DNA of 64,000 nt from Acanthornis magna (GCA_036785705.1 JAWUZG010000070.1:1809001-1873000); one strand, 5' to 3'; counted from the first letter of the stretch, positions 1-14,402 are shown. Notes: generated by a model not told the origin, from the letters alone. Numbers and translations: made by a program.

Positions 1-331
1 GCTGACCGCTTCCTGGATGCCAGGAATTCAGAAGAGTGGCCCTCACGTAGCCATGTGTGGCCCCATCCAGGCCAGCATCAATTGAAACACATACAAAGCA
101 CCCTCACAGCTTCTCTATTTTCTGTAGCAGCTGCCTCTGTGCAGGCAAGACTTAGATTTTGGTCATTTTTTATCTAATTTTTATTGGATTTTTGTACTAT
201 TTTTTACACCTGCTGAATCCTTGCCACAGTACCTAAATCAGAGACTTCCAAAAAAAGTGGCGCAAACAGCTCCTAAAGGCCACATGGAAAACCTTTCCCA
301 TGCTTGACTGGGATGGGCAGAAACCCAACCC

Positions 332-339
332 TGACGTCA
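332..339. promoter_or_regulatory. Perfect palindromic CRE motif
   Basis: TGACGTCA, the full cAMP response element bound by CREB/ATF proteins, occurs once here outside any promoter I can define. An isolated 8-mer is weak evidence for function. Confidence 0.25.
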
Positions 340-1475
340 ATGCCATTGAGATGGCAGCTCTCTGGCTCTTCAGGGAGATTCACAAGAGGCTGCATCAGAG
401 ACATCTGCAGCAAGCAAACCTCTCAGCCATGCTGAAACCTTTAACTCTCCTTGTGTTGAGAAAAAGTGATTTTGCAGCTCACCCGTCCTTTCCCCACAAC
501 TCACTCAGGGCTCCTTGCAGAAGAGAAAAAAGAACCCAAAAAAAGTGTGGGGTTTTTTTAAATCATCCCCCAAAAACCCCAACTGCAGTGAATCTTCACC
601 ACTGTGGTTTGTGGTCCATCACCTGCTTCAAAGATAAAGATGTCTCCTGCCGAAACCTGAGAAACCTGAAACCCACATATATTTCAGCATCAACATGAGA
701 GCACCAGAATTAGCCAAACTCTAACGAAATCAGTCCAAAATTAGGTTGGGTGAGCAACACATCGAGCTCACTGTTACTTGCTGTCTTCAAGTGAAGATGC
801 ACAACTTGCTGGTGATGCAAGGGGACAAAATCTTGGGATTGGCTCATTTTTGAAGACAGCAGTGTGGTGTGATGACACCTCTGCAAGCAGGTGAGAAACC
901 TGCTATGGCATCTTTAAAAGTATTTGGTGTGCTGAGGGCTAAAGAAGGGAATATGGTAAGAGGGAGCTTTGAAAGAGATCGGGTAAGGAAGATGGAGAAA
1001 GGCTGAGAGCAAGAACAAGGGAAATCAAAGTAAACTTTAAAGAAATATAAATTCGACATTCCTGCTTCCCCAGTCAATCCTGAGTCATAGGACCCTCTGT
1101 GGAGCAGCTTTCTGCTGAAGGGACAGCAAACATTGTCACCGCCCAGCCCCAGAGCGGGGACAGTTTCTGGGACATCCCGGCCACTCCAGAGATGCAAATG
1201 GCACCGAGCAAGCACAGGAGAAAACCCCCAGACTGCTGTGCCAGCTTGCCAGAAAAGCACCATGGAGAACACCCCGGCACCCCCTTGCCGCTCCTGAGCT
1301 CTCGACTCATTTCCGGTCTGAATGATTCCAAAACGAACCCAATGCCGAGCAGAGAAGCGGCGTTATTCCTCAATGGCACTTCTGCCCAGCACGGAGGATG
1401 TGAAGCAGGAATGGCACCCAAGGGCTTTCCCAGAAAGTGTCACTGGGGCCGTGGGCCCCAGCTCCCTCCCCACAC

Positions 1476-1552
1476 ATTTGCATGTGGGCACAGGAACTGG
1501 TCTAGACGCCGCAGGTGCCGCCGGGCCAGCGAGCGCCGTTGGCCATTTGCAT
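1476..1552. promoter_or_regulatory. Octamer pair flanking a small CpG-rich patch
   Basis: Two exact ATTTGCAT octamers (POU-factor site) lie at 1476-1483 and 1545-1552. Between them is a CpG-rich stretch (about 1505-1540) in otherwise CpG-poor DNA. No transcript is evident, so a distal regulatory element is a possible but unproven reading. Confidence 0.3.
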
Positions 1553-3400
1553 CTGGGCCTCGTGTGACAGTGACAGCTCAAAGCCCGGCCATGGAGCGAG
1601 AGGATGAGGAGGGGAACGACCCTCCTATGACAGGAGGGAGCCAATGAACAGCAGCTGGGGGCATTATGAGTGAACTGTGCCTGATGACTCGGCCTTGCTG
1701 CCCTCAGTTCAAACTCATGTTCTACACATCCCTGCTGGCTAGGAGGAAGGTCTCTGGCTTTGAGCACTTCCTTCTGGGGCTACTGAGGAGGCACTCCAGG
1801 TCTATTCACAAAACCAAAACACACTCCTGGAAACTCCTCCAGCTACACCCAGCCTGTGCTTCATAAGCTGGGAAGTTTCTGCTGATCTCAAGGGCTGAGA
1901 TTTCTGGAGCCGAGTTATTCTTATTTGGGCAGCACATTCAAGCACACATTTGGCAACAGTCCTGGCACCAACCTCCCCAGGAGTGTTATGGCAAAGTCTC
2001 CTCCCCCTCCCCTTGGATTTGACATCTTGATAAATGCAGCTACAAGTTTGGTTAGAGTCTGGTTAAACATTTTGTATTTTTCCAGTTATTTGTGGTTTCT
2101 GTTTTAGTTGAGCCCATAATTAAGTTGTCTCCACATTACTTGAAGAATAACCCATAACTATTATTTCTGGTAGAGCTTAACATGGCCCTGACCCATTTTC
2201 TGCTGGTTAAGTGAGAAGACAGTAGGTCATCCATGGAAAAACAGTGCCTCTCGTCAACTATACCAAGAGTGAAAACACACCAAGAATGGGCCCAAACTCG
2301 ACCGTCACACTTGGGCTTACACCCAGAGTCATTATTTTCATTAATGTCCACTTCATGTTTTGAGGCCCTTCCTCTTTTTGCAAGGTGTCTCCCCACTTTT
2401 TTCGCTTGGGGAAGATGCTTTCCCCACATTTCACCCACAAGCCACCACAGGAGTAGAGTTTTTTATACTAAAAAACACCCCAAAACAAGCCAAGAGCAAC
2501 TGTTCTCCAGCAGAAAATAGAAATGCACATGGTAAGGAGGGGAAATCCAGGCCTTCACTGAGAAGGAAACTGCAATACCAAGGAAATGAGTAGCCCACCC
2601 CTTGGAAAGCCCCTTGTCAGCTTTTCTCTTGGAACCAGCACCTCTGACTCAGCACTCTGGACCATCAGAGCCTCACACCAAGAGACACTCCCAGAAGAGA
2701 AATTCTGGCCCAGCTTCTGCAAAGGATGTAAATCTCAGCAGCTGAAAGAATCGATACTGATAGGAGTTGTCTTGGGCTAAAATAACGCAGCATTGCTCAG
2801 ATTTGGGGGCTGAAAGAAAGGTGGGTCAAGCACACAAGTCGTGACCCAGGCTGGGAGGTCACCAAGCTCCATCCTGCCAGGTGGAAACGGGGAGGGAGAT
2901 GAAAGGGCAGCACACAGGGAGAGAAGAAAGGATCCGGGAGACACATGAAAGTGAAACCAAGAAGCGCAAAGCCATAAAAACCATGAAACCCGCTTTGATC
3001 TTTCCTCAGCTTTTATCTCGCCCGTCATTTACGACACACACCCTGAAAATTAATAAGGCCTAAAGACTCAAAACTGTCACAGGGCACAGCCTTGGGCTGG
3101 ATCCAGAACATTCCTGAAGCTGTTTGGGTATCTCCCCTCCCTTCTATACCCCACCTTCCCATGGTGTTTGGGGCAGCCAGGAGGGAGCATTTCACCTGGC
3201 AGTTCTGGCTGTGTGGTGTACAAGGACGGCACTTGGAAAGGTGTTTCCCAACATAACACATCACCTAAGCACAACAAAATGAGGGACTTTCCTCCTGCCT
3301 CCCAGCTGGGGCTGGGGGAATGTGGGCAGCTTAAATGCTGGCATTGTGTAGGTACAAGGTTTAGATTTGCCATGGCAGGAAGAAGCTGTGTAAAAATAAA

Positions 3401-3402
<2 letters not shown>

Positions 3403-3440
<38 letters not shown>
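3403..3440. repeat. (TA)16 microsatellite followed by short CA run
   Basis: Sixteen perfect TA units are followed directly by a few CA units. This is a simple repeat that is likely to be length-polymorphic. Confidence 0.95.
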
Positions 3441-6072
3441 AACGAGAACCCAGGTTCTCATTTTGCAGTGCATGCAGGCTAAGAGCTGGGACCACTAGAG
3501 AGCAGCAGACACCACTGTCACAGATAGCAGACAAGCAAGGAAAAACTGGATCTGCCCAAGCACCCAGATCCCAGGCAGGGGAACATAATCCAAGTTGACC
3601 ATACAGAAAAAAAGTAATTAATATCTTTGTAGCTTTACATGTGCCTGCTCTCATCACAGTCTTTCTTTCCCTGAAAGGCAGCTTTCAGAAGTATTTTTGA
3701 ACCACTAACCTCCAAGTTTTTCCCTGTCTGTCATTTCTGCTCACAGCTCCGGTGCCAGTGCCATGGGATAACACGGTGTCAGCAGAGCTAAGCACAGCTG
3801 GTGCTACACAAAGGGAGGGTGCCCAAGGAATGGGCATGGAGATGGGATGGAGCTGAGGAGGACCAAGCAACAGGGTGGAAATGAAGAGAGTTAACTCATT
3901 TCTGAGGAAGGTAGGAGAAGGCAAGCGCTGAGATGAAAGGAGGGCTTCTTCCTCTCCCAAAACACACAGGTTGGTGCTCTTTGCTCAATTCCCAGGCAAG
4001 AGCAGTTGCAGAACTGGCTTGTCTTGATGTTCTGCAGCAAAGCAGAGTTTAGGGGAGGTTTTTGGGTGGGGAGACGCATGGAGGCATCCTGGAAATCCAG
4101 AAATGCAGGTTAGACCCTGCAGACCCTGCAGCAATGTAAAGGGACCTTCGTTTGAAGGAGGATGGAGGAAGATTGCTGCATGGATCACCCTGAAAGCTGA
4201 GGAGGACAGAGAGCTGCCTTCTTTCTCCTGCATGGCTGGTGGACTGACTGGATGTAGACTGGATGAAGCCTACATCACTCCCGTTTTCCCAACTCCAGAC
4301 ACCTGTTGTTAGCATACCCAGAGTTTTGCCAAAGGCATGAAGATGCAAGATGATGTGCCATGCCTTTCCAGCATGTGTGCCCTGGCTCTATTCCCAGCTG
4401 GAAAGCTGGGAGGTTAAGCAGTCCTAAGCTGAGACAGGAGCCTGAGACTGTTCATCTGCACACCTGGGAACAGTTGGAAGCTGTTAAGTGTCACACAAGT
4501 CCAGAAACACAATGGCTGAGGCTTCCCACTGGGAGCAGCTGGACAAATAGAGCATAGGCTGCCAGCTTCCATTGCTTGAGTGTGTGATCCCACCCTGTTC
4601 ATGGTTAAATCCTGGGAGAGCATACAGTTGGGATCTCTTCTTTGAATCCCAAAGAGGAATGACAATGGGATCTGAGTTTAGCGGAACTCAGGGCAAACCT
4701 CATTCCTAATTTCTCCTGGGTTTTGCATCCCACAGACACACTTCCCCCAAGACACTGTTGGATGTTAATTTGCTAAAAGGTAACACGGGTGCCAGCCTGC
4801 AGTGTCAGACTTCCAGAGAGGAAAGATAAAGGAGGGAGAGCCTTTGGAAAGGGGTAGCATTTTCCTCAGGGTTTATGCAGGCTGCCTCCCAGGAAGCATC
4901 CAGCCCTGGAGACCAGCAGATATGACCAGCCTGTCTGACAGTTACGTCCGAGCCACCCTGAGCCTAGTTTTTCCTGCCTGGTATGACTGGTTATCATTCC
5001 AGCTGGAGGGGAGTGATACTGGAAAAGCCACTCCATGGGACTGCAGGGCATTCAGCTCCTCCCCAGAGAGTGCAGAGCTTTGCAGGAGTGTGGATAAAAT
5101 GCATTTCCACGCCAAACATCTTCAAAAGCTCGGCATTTTAATACTTGAGAAATAATAGCCAACGCAAGCCAATGCTTTAAGTGTATCCCACTGCTTCAAC
5201 ACTCATCCAGCCTTTGGAGACAACTGCAGCGGGCCCTCCCCAGTTGAATTCGTCATGCTAAAGGAAATGATGTTTATCTGTCCCAAATTCACAAGCCTGG
5301 GACTGAGAGACCAACAGCAACACAAGAGTGTGATTCACAGCATATTCACATCGAGCCCTGCCTCACCCAAAGTGTTTTCTGTGCTGTTGGATCAGCCTGT
5401 GGAAGTGCTTAAAGGTCACGGTGCTGAACACCATTGAGATATTTTAGCTACTCCAGCTGTATCAGCCCCAGGATTGTGCCTGCACTGCTCCAGACAAGGA
5501 GAGGAGGGCTGCTGCATCCTGCCGCTGATGCCACCAGACGTGATGATGTGCAGGAGGCCACACAGTGTTCCAGGAACACACCTGTGTTCCAAGGGGGAGG
5601 CAGAGCATTGCCCATCACTGGCCCTGCATCACTTCTGTGCCAGGCTCCTCCTGACACGTCCTCTCAGCCCTGCCTGCCCTCCCTCCTCCTCTCCTTCAGA
5701 CCAGGGCAATCCAGGTGAAGGTGCAAATCCAATCACACCGCTGTGTCAGCTCTCGAGCCATCACAGTCCTGCCTCCTCACAGGTAACACCACAGCTATTT
5801 GCCAAGCCCAACTGGTATTTCCTGGTGATGTTTCCTCAGTTTCTGAGCTATTTTCTGAAATACTTGAGCTATCAGGGTGTTTGCATAAATAGCAACACAC
5901 TCATACCTTCCCACCCCAGCCTCTCCTAAGGTTAGTCACCCTCCCTGCCCAACCTCAAGCCCCACGTTTCCACCACACCTATAGAAAAAACCTTCTTTTG
6001 GGCTGCACGTAACCCAAGCAAGTTTTTGCATTTCGGGGTCCCAACAGAGGCCCACTACAGCCACTTCCACAG

Positions 6073-6204
6073 AGAATCACAGACTGCTTTTTGTTGGAAG
6101 GGGCCTTAAACATCATCCAGTTCCACCTTCAACTGGATCAGGTTGCTCCAAGCCCCATCCAATCTGGCCTTGGACACTTCCAGGGATGGGGCAGCCACAG
6201 CTTC
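6073..6204 (-). mobile_element. CR1 LINE fragment, 3' end
   Basis: The + text starts 'agaatcacagact', followed by a 'ttggaaggggccttaaa' block, then 'ggttgctccaagcccc' and 'acacttccagggatggggc'. This is the complement of the CR1 3' terminal region, so the element runs on the minus strand. It is 5'-truncated, as most CR1 copies are, and its substitutions suggest an old copy. Confidence 0.88.
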
Positions 6205-9200
6205 AAGTAACAAGTACTTCAAATGGAAGTAAAAATACTGTCCTAACCCCAAACCTCTGTTCTGAAGACAGGGTTTTCACTGAGCAAGACAGGCTGGTTC
6301 AAAGACACAGTGGAAAAGTTTTGTGTGGAAAAAACAGAATCCTGGCTCTGCTCCTTCCTCCACTCATTCTTTCATTATCCTTCTACTTCCAGCATGACAA
6401 GACTGGTCAGGCACACAAAATCTTACACCTCTCCCCAGAAAGAACAAACCAGAAGAAACAAGACACAAGAAACCCAAAAGGCTGTTGCTACGGGTTCACA
6501 ACAGGGTAACAACTGCTCTCCACATTCCAACTTCATTAGAGAAAACAAACTCTTCCTGTAAGACCATATTTTCAACCATTTAGAAAACTGCTGTCGGCAC
6601 AGAGCTCTAACAAAGACAAAATTTTAACTCAACTGCTTCCATGACAAGTTGCACTGACACCAACCAGCCTGTGTTCTTCAAAGTACTGCCTGACAACACC
6701 TAGCCAAGAGAAACACAATGAGAACAGAGACTTCTATTTGCACCTGAAACAAGGTGAGGCCAAAGCATATTTCTGTGAATAAACAAGTTCCTGTTACAAT
6801 TCAATAGGAGCCACCAGAATAAACTACAGTAAAACAACTAGGAAAACTGTGGGTACTCACATTTGGAAGTGTGACTGCTATCAGCAGCTGTGAGAGGAGC
6901 AGTGAAGAAAGAGCCCTGTCACCTCTGGAGCCAGACTGTGCTTCCCCGGCCTCTCTGCTGAAAAACATGGCCCCTGGGTCTCCCACAAAGAGCAGGAAGC
7001 TCGCTGCAAGGGCAGCCTCTGCAGCTGGGCTCAGCTGCCCAATTCCTTGCAAAGCATTCCCCCTGAGCAGGTGGACCGAGGGGCAGCTTTGTTTCCCTGA
7101 CCTCCACAGCTACCTGGTGATGTGCAGCAGGTGGAAATGAGCTGAGCTAATGAGAAGGCAAGTTACTGACATTTTACCCTCTGAGTCCTTTCCTAGAGGC
7201 TTCTGCCATTCCTTCTCAAATGTTTTAGTAAAATCACTAAATCACTGCTGCTTTCACAGACATAGGAGTACCCTTTCATTTATGCCCTGCTGCTCCCTCC
7301 CCTCTTTGTAGCAAAGCTTTTTAGCACGTGCCAATCCCTGAAGTCAGAAAGTAGTTTAACATTAAATTTGTGCCCAAGGAGCCAAAAACCCCAGGATTAA
7401 CAGGTTCTCCTTTCATTCAGCTTACACACTTCCAGTGACCCATTTTACACAGCCCTGAGGGCTGAAGGGGCTCTGCAGCCAGACTTCTCCAAGTTGTTCA
7501 TATTTCCACACAGAAGCAGCTCTGCACTTGTTTTTCCCTAAGCATGATAAAGAGGATGCACACTGCAAAAAAGGTGGTTTCTCACTATTCCAGCTGCTTT
7601 GTGGCAGGTTACCCAGGACAGATGCAGCCAGAAACAGGGCTCAGAAAAGTGATTAAAACCACCAGTAGGCACAGAAGAAAATTCAAACTGCCCTTACACG
7701 TAAAGAAAGTTGCAGCAGGTTCTTGCTAGAAAAAGCCATCCCACAGGATTAGTCCCATTCGCAGTCCCCCTCTCCATCAGGGGGTTGCCAGGCCTGGCCC
7801 ACATCTCCTTCACCCACAGTGCAATAAATACCTCAGATAAAGACAATGCCTTGGTTTAAAAGAAATCCCCTGACAGGCTGCACGTAGAGGCTTGTCAAGC
7901 CTCCAGTGCCCTGCAGGCTGCACTTGAAAACCTCTGTCCCAGATGATTTATCTGTCAGGGAGGTTCCTTTTCCCCAGGAGGGCATGGAAATGCTATCATG
8001 AGGTTCAAATAAGCCATCAAACTCAGGTGCCTTTCCAAATGTATTTGGAGTAGTTTATTTTCAGGCCTTTAATGATAAAATCTTACACCCAGAGAATTTG
8101 ACTTTCTTTCTCTGGCTTTGGTAAGGTAGGGGAAATGGCTTCACCTAAAGCCCCACTCCCTGGAAATCATGCTCCAGCCCAGATCCTCCTCCCTGCACGT
8201 ACAACCAGCACTGCCAGTCAGCTCGAAAAATGCTTGTGACTAGAGATAACATGGTCAAACAGAGATTCTCCATCTCACACTTTGTGATCATTTCTTCTAT
8301 CTGTCTGCTCAAAACTTTCTGTTAAGACTCAAGGTCTGGCCAATTACTCCTGGCTCCATCTACTGTAGGATATTTCCACTTCTGAGATGAAAATCAAGAG
8401 GTTCCAAGTGCTGATTTGAATTTCAGACTTCCTGAAGTTCAGGAGCATTCTGACTTTGTTTTCATTTAGCCCACAGGAAGGCAGGTCAACTTTGCTTGCT
8501 TGTTTCCAAAAACCTGTTACTAAAGAGAAGAACTTGCTCAAGCTAACATTTCCAAAAGCCAGGTGTTGATTAGGTATTTTATATCCAAAGTTTTCCCTTT
8601 GGGATAACCCTAGGATGTACAAGACCTGAGTTTTGGAGCTCATAAATCCCTTCAGAAAGTAGAGGCAAATGGAGGTGTACGGTGACTAGAAAAATCACCC
8701 TCTCTGCACATAGGTGGAAAAATGCTGCTCCAGTCTGGCAATCCAAGTAGCCTCCCTAAATCCCCCCTGCTGGGAACTTGATCAGTCCTACTTAAGCAGT
8801 ACTTTTCAAGGAATTCCATGCATCCTGTTGAAGAAGCTCTGCTTCAACCCTGCTCCAACATCAAACTGTACGATTGGACGCCAGTCCAGCTCACTGGTGG
8901 AGGTGACAGATGACCTGCCAGCTTGAATGAGGTGCTTCCAGCATCCTACAAGGTGGACTGGCAGCTGGAGCACAGACTAGATGTATTCCAGACTAAAGAT
9001 TTATTGTGAATGTGTTGAAAGATCTGTAGCAAAAGCCAGCCTGTGTAGCTCCCTATCTCAATTTTTCCAGAAAAAGTAAATCCTGGTATCCCTGAGTGAC
9101 ACAACAACAGAAGGACTAATCCAGTCCTTTCACTGTTCCGTAGCCAAGGTGACAGCAAAAGACAGCCTGACAAATGACCAGGCCCAACTTGGCATGCAGA

Positions 9201-11484
9201 TGTGAGGGGTTTTCCAAGCTGGTGGGAAAGCAGCTTTACTAAGCCGGGTAAATTTCCATGGCAGAGACATGCTTCTTCTCTTGTGACTGGGTTTGAGGCA
9301 GGGACAAGAGGAAGGACACCAAAGTGTGTGCTGATGTCAGCCACTTGAAAAGGGACTTTGATCTCCAGGGCTGACGACCCAACACCTCCGAGGAGCAAGA
9401 CATTGCACAAAGTATTTTATTTGCCTTTTATGTAACAAGGCACATAGGGCATCAGTTGAGGGATGACAGAGCACTATCACCTACTACTGCTTATTAAAAG
9501 CTGAGTTATTCCCTGCTCCCAGCTCAAGAAATGATGCCAAAAGATACAAAATGATCACAGAGCAGCAATACTGAGCGATGGCCAGAGCAGACTGAAATGT
9601 CCCACACGCTGCAATGTTTGAAAGATGGGCCTGAAAGGCTCTAAAGGCAGAATAACGTGAAAGCTTTGACCCTGGTGAAGCAGAAAATGATTTATGACCA
9701 GAACCAGCAGGGCTTTAACCCTCTGAGGAGACAAAGCTGTACAGGAAGAGTGCAGCCCTGTGATTCCAGGTGGATCTTTTGTTCAGTGATGAATCCCACG
9801 GTCATGCCGAAGGCAAGGCTTCCATGGCAACTGCGGGCAAAGCCCATTAAATAAAGCAGGAGAGTTAGTGAATTCTCCATTGCACAAGGTCTCTCTCCAA
9901 CAAGTGTGGCAGAAGCGAAAATTTCCAAATAAACACCACTAAAATGTACATCAATACAGCGTAAATAGGACTTTATTTAGCAGTCAAACCTTCAGCTGCT
10001 TCCCACCATCCCAAAATCCAAAAGCCATCCCAATCTTTTCTATTGAGAATTACACACCAGTTACAGCTCCAACAGCTGTCTAGAACTGAAAAAAGCACTC
10101 GACACTTTGCGTGACTGTGCCTTCCTCACTGCTTGGCACAGTAAAGTGGACAGGTTTTTCCCACTGGAGCAGAAATCCATGTTTTCGCAGTCACTAGGAG
10201 CCACACAGCATCCCCGCACACAGATCAGAGGAGAATACATCATCACCTGCCTGGTATTAAAGACCCTGAGAACCAACGTGGAATCAGACCCTGCAAGAGT
10301 GAATCCGCAACTTGGGCTCGTAGGAATACTCCAACAGCTATTCCAATGGCAGTGGGAGGCTGGGGAGGTAACCAATGCAAGTGCACATCCTGAGGACAGA
10401 ACAAATCCAAATTCCTTCAAAGGAGCAATGTTGTATTTCCCAACTGATACACACAGCTCAGGCTGCATTTACAGCATTGAGTGTGTGGCTTTTCCCAATT
10501 GCCCAGGCAGGATAAAGGTGGCAGGATTACATTTAATGGAACAATAAAAGCTTAGGAAAGCACACTGGCACAGACACCACGCCCAGCTTCGGATTATCTG
10601 TGGCACAAACCCTCAGACCACCGGCCTTGGCTTCTGTCATCCTGCCAGGAGAAAGCCAGGGATCACCTCCAGTCCTTTTGCCCCCCAAGAGAGTTAATAA
10701 TTGAGCTCTGGATGCCAAAAGCTTCCTAAATCCCTGACTCAGCCCACTGTACATTACAAGACCACTATTTAGACTGCAGACGTGTTTTCCAAAGTTCCTT
10801 GGAGACTCGGGATTATAAATTGCACTCTGACCTTTGAACCATTTGACCCACAGCCACAGAAAATCCTTGGAGAACAAGCCTACAGGCTCTTGCAAAGCCA
10901 ACAGTCTGCAAGCCCTGCTTCCTCATGGGCCCTCACACATCCCACCTTTCCACAACAACTCTGTCATTCCCTGGTTTGAGCTGATTTATCCTTAACAACC
11001 ACGGCAAGAAGCTATTCCTGGCTTTGTTCTACCAACGGGAAGAAAAAAGCAAGAGGTTCAGGAATACACAGAAGGTCAAGAAGGAAGGGTGTGACAGAGG
11101 AAGGAGTTGCTTTTGCCTTTCTAGGCCCAGGACAAAATTTCCTTAGAGCATTGGGCTACTCTTCTTGACTTCACTGGGTGGGAATAAAGCCAGTGCTGAG
11201 CATTCTGGAAATCCCATCACAAACGTTTCCTCCATTTAGATGCTTAACAGTGTTCACGTCTCTGATGAAAAACCTACTTGCCACAGCCAAAAAACCCCCC
11301 ACCAGCACTCTTTGAAGGAGAAATTAAATGCTTCATTAATTCAAAAATGGTTGAGATTGCAAATCAGAACCAGAACGTACAGGTCTAGAGGCAAGATCAC
11401 TAATAATTCATGAGCAAAATGCTATGTTTATGCAACACTAAGGATGAGATTTTAATTGCTTATTACTCTAATTGATTTCATTCA

Positions 11485-11498
11485 GTTGTTATGGCAAC
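11485..11498. promoter_or_regulatory. RFX X-box-like motif
   Basis: GTTGTTATGGCAAC is an inverted-repeat X-box. The right half GGCAAC is exact and the left half differs from GTTGCC at two bases. It sits in an AT-rich block (11,300-11,520) with several TAAT cores. A distal element is possible; no promoter is evident nearby. Confidence 0.3.
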
Positions 11499-13290
11499 TT
11501 ACTGCTTTCAGCAGATGTACTACACCAGCCACAGGCTTACACCATGAAGCAGAGCCATGTGACACCCCACAGCTGCAACATGTATTTTAAGATAAATAAT
11601 GCTCAATGTGTGCCAAGTATTCACTGATTCCCATTTTGCTGAGCTTCAAAGCCCTGACAGCCAAGCGGGATCACAAGAATAACTCATTCACCTGTTAGTC
11701 CAAGCAAAGAAATGGCCTGAGACCTTTCAGTTCTACTCTCTCCTTTACTGTATGGTACTCAAAGTGCACAGAGTACTCTAAGCTGACTGACAGAACATCC
11801 TTCTTACCCCATCAGAAGAAAGGGGGAGGTGTTAAAGACCAGGGTCTGAACACACTGACTGATTTATTCTGAATGATTTATTGCTGCGTGTCACCTGTCA
11901 TATGTCATCAAGTGGTGGTGAAGTCAGAGTTTCCTGTTTAAAAGGCCATTACTATAATTATTTAATTATGGAATGACAACTCACCAGGAACAGAAGTGGT
12001 TCCACTATGGATCCCTTGTGGCCCAGTCCAGCCACAGGAGAGCAGTAGGATAACATCTTAAGATCCTCTCAGAAACCCATGTGAACCTTCCGCACTACAC
12101 TTCCAATAGGTTCAGCAGCACAGGGAGTAACATCCCAGAAACCGGACACAGCTAGGAGTTGTTTCAGGGGATGGCTTCTACACAAAAACATTCCCTTTCA
12201 GCCCCCTCAACCCCCACCCAAACCAGTCTTACTGACAGAGCAGTTATGAAAATGAGCATGCATTTTAAACTCCTGAGACCACAAGCCTTCCAAGTTCCAC
12301 CACGTGGTACATACAGGCAAGCCCCAAACAGCATTTAAAAGCCGTGCACACCTCTGCTATTAAAAACAAGCCAACCACCAAAATCCCCATTCTTTGGGGG
12401 AAGCCAGGCAAACCTCCTCGGAGGGATCCGCAGCTACCTGACCTGGCAAAATCAAAGTAGAGCCTCCATCATTCCAACCACAGAAGTGAACCCTACAACA
12501 CTCTTCCAAGCCCATTTATTTCCGTGGGACGAACTTGAAAGGAGCTGAATGGCACACCTCAAGCTTCATTAAGTCTCCCAAGCTGTGCAAACCCAGGACA
12601 AAGCCCACGGCTTCCTACCTTCCCCCACACCCACCTACACAGCTCATGCGTTCCTGCTGACTCCCGAGCCAAGTGGGTGCTGCACTGAGGCAACTCAAGC
12701 CATTTTGACGTGGAAGCCGAAGGTGTTTCATGTTCAAAGCACTAGCAACAGACAGCAAGCAGCCACGGCTCTGCAAGCTTGGAGCCAGGCCGTGGCAGGA
12801 GGAGCAGCTCCAGTCCATAATGGGCTCTCAGTGGTACCTGTGAGTTACCAGCGGGAAGGGATTTGCACGCAGAATGACACGAGCTCAAGTGTGCCTTTGA
12901 TGAGTTCCTGCAGGTGTTCTGGACTGACAAGATGCAGACACAAACCGAGACCAGGTTTCATCAGGAAGAACAGCAGCAAGGACAATTCCTGCAGAACCCA
13001 GAGGAATCCACCCAGAATGACCCTTAACCCCTAGCAGGAGGTTTGGATGTGCAAATGTGCCAACCACGATGCTCAGAATAAGCACAGGATACCTTACACC
13101 AGCCTCTAAAACAGGAGCAAAGCTGACATGAGATTCCCATCCAGTACTGTGCAGTCTCTCCTTTCTCTTGCCACAACTCCTGGAACCTAGCTGTGGGATC
13201 ATACATCCTGCACAGCCCAGAAAAAAAAGGAAGCCAAAAGCTTCAAGGAACTGACCGCCACTCACAGCAGGTAACAAATACAGCACTTGG

Positions 13291-13296
13291 TTTATT
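13291..13296 (-). terminator. CCNG2: Distal poly(A) signal of CCNG2
   Basis: AATAAA on the minus strand, followed about 15-40 nt downstream by GU-rich text (tgtatttgtt, tgctgtgagtgg), gives a classic cleavage-signal layout. An ATTAAA at 13,527-13,532 is an alternative. The predicted cleavage point is near 13,270. Confidence 0.6.
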
Positions 13297-14402
13297 TTTG
13301 TTCTCAACTGAAACAAGACTCAGTAGGTTCCTTACCCAAGGACTCCTGAAGTGAGCAGAGACTTGCAGCAAGAAGTCTTCAGAGGTACAGTATTTATATC
13401 ATACAGAGTACACAATAAATTACTATCTACATGCCACAGACCTACAAAAAGTTACATACAATGTAAAAAAATACAGTATTTTCTGCTCGTTTTTTTGTTT
13501 TAAATTTTTTTTCTGTACATTTTTTCTTTAATTTACATTTTCATATACATTTTTGTAAACTTTTGTGTGTTTTTAGAAAACTGAAATCACATAACAGTTA
13601 TGGACTTACAGCATCACTCTTACCTTTCTAAAGCAACGCTTGCACCTACGAAACAGCTTTTAGCTTGTTTGCTCCTTCATTTCTACTTTGGCACCACCAC
13701 ACCTCACACCGTTACTCTGAGCTAGTTTAGTCTGCTTTAGCCATGTCCTCACCAGGGAGAAACACAATTAGACTGGAATTTGTGCTTTGATAACAAAGTT
13801 CAGAAGAAAAACCATTACATTAACTACTTCACCATCACATTTACCTGATATTTTACTGCATAATTTCAACTTCTCCTGCACTAACTGCTTTACATCAGCA
13901 TGCAAACAAGTCTGATTATGACTCAATCAATAACATGAATATACTGAAAAACAACTACAAGGGTTAAATATTCAAAGGAATGTAGACTTAGCAAGGTTTA
14001 CCATGTTAAGAAGTCTAAGCTAATAGCATGGACTGACATGTTAAGATTTTAAACACACTGAAGTATACAATGTGAATTTCAGCGTAAAAACATCTGTACT
14101 AAAGAAAACATGAAATTACTCCTGGGCACACAATTTATACTATCTCATAGTGAGAACTACATTGACTAGAAACCTCCTGCTTACCACATATTCCTGGTGT
14201 GAAATAAGGATCCCTGAAGTTTATAAAAGCCAAGCTTCAAAAATTGCTACTTGGAGTACACAACTCAAGACCCTGCTGAAAAGGAAAAGCAGTTTCAGTG
14301 TTCGGCCCATTGGAGAGTAAATCATTCCAGCCTGGCACTATGTACACACACCGTTCCATGTAACCTACTCAGCCCCTTGGATCTAATCCCAAAATACTAA
14401 GA

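Larger units (their letters stand above)
1..13264. other. Intergenic region beyond the CCNG2 3' end
   Basis: I recognise no gene here. Open frames are short, lack homology that I can recall, and overlap on both strands without splice or codon-bias support. Recognisable contents are a small CpG-rich patch near 1.5 kb, a TA dinucleotide run at 3.4 kb, a CR1 fragment at 6.07-6.20 kb and AT-rich homeobox-motif-rich blocks around 11.3-12.0 kb. In mammals the side of CCNG2 away from CCNI is a long gene-poor interval, which fits what is seen. Confidence 0.6.
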
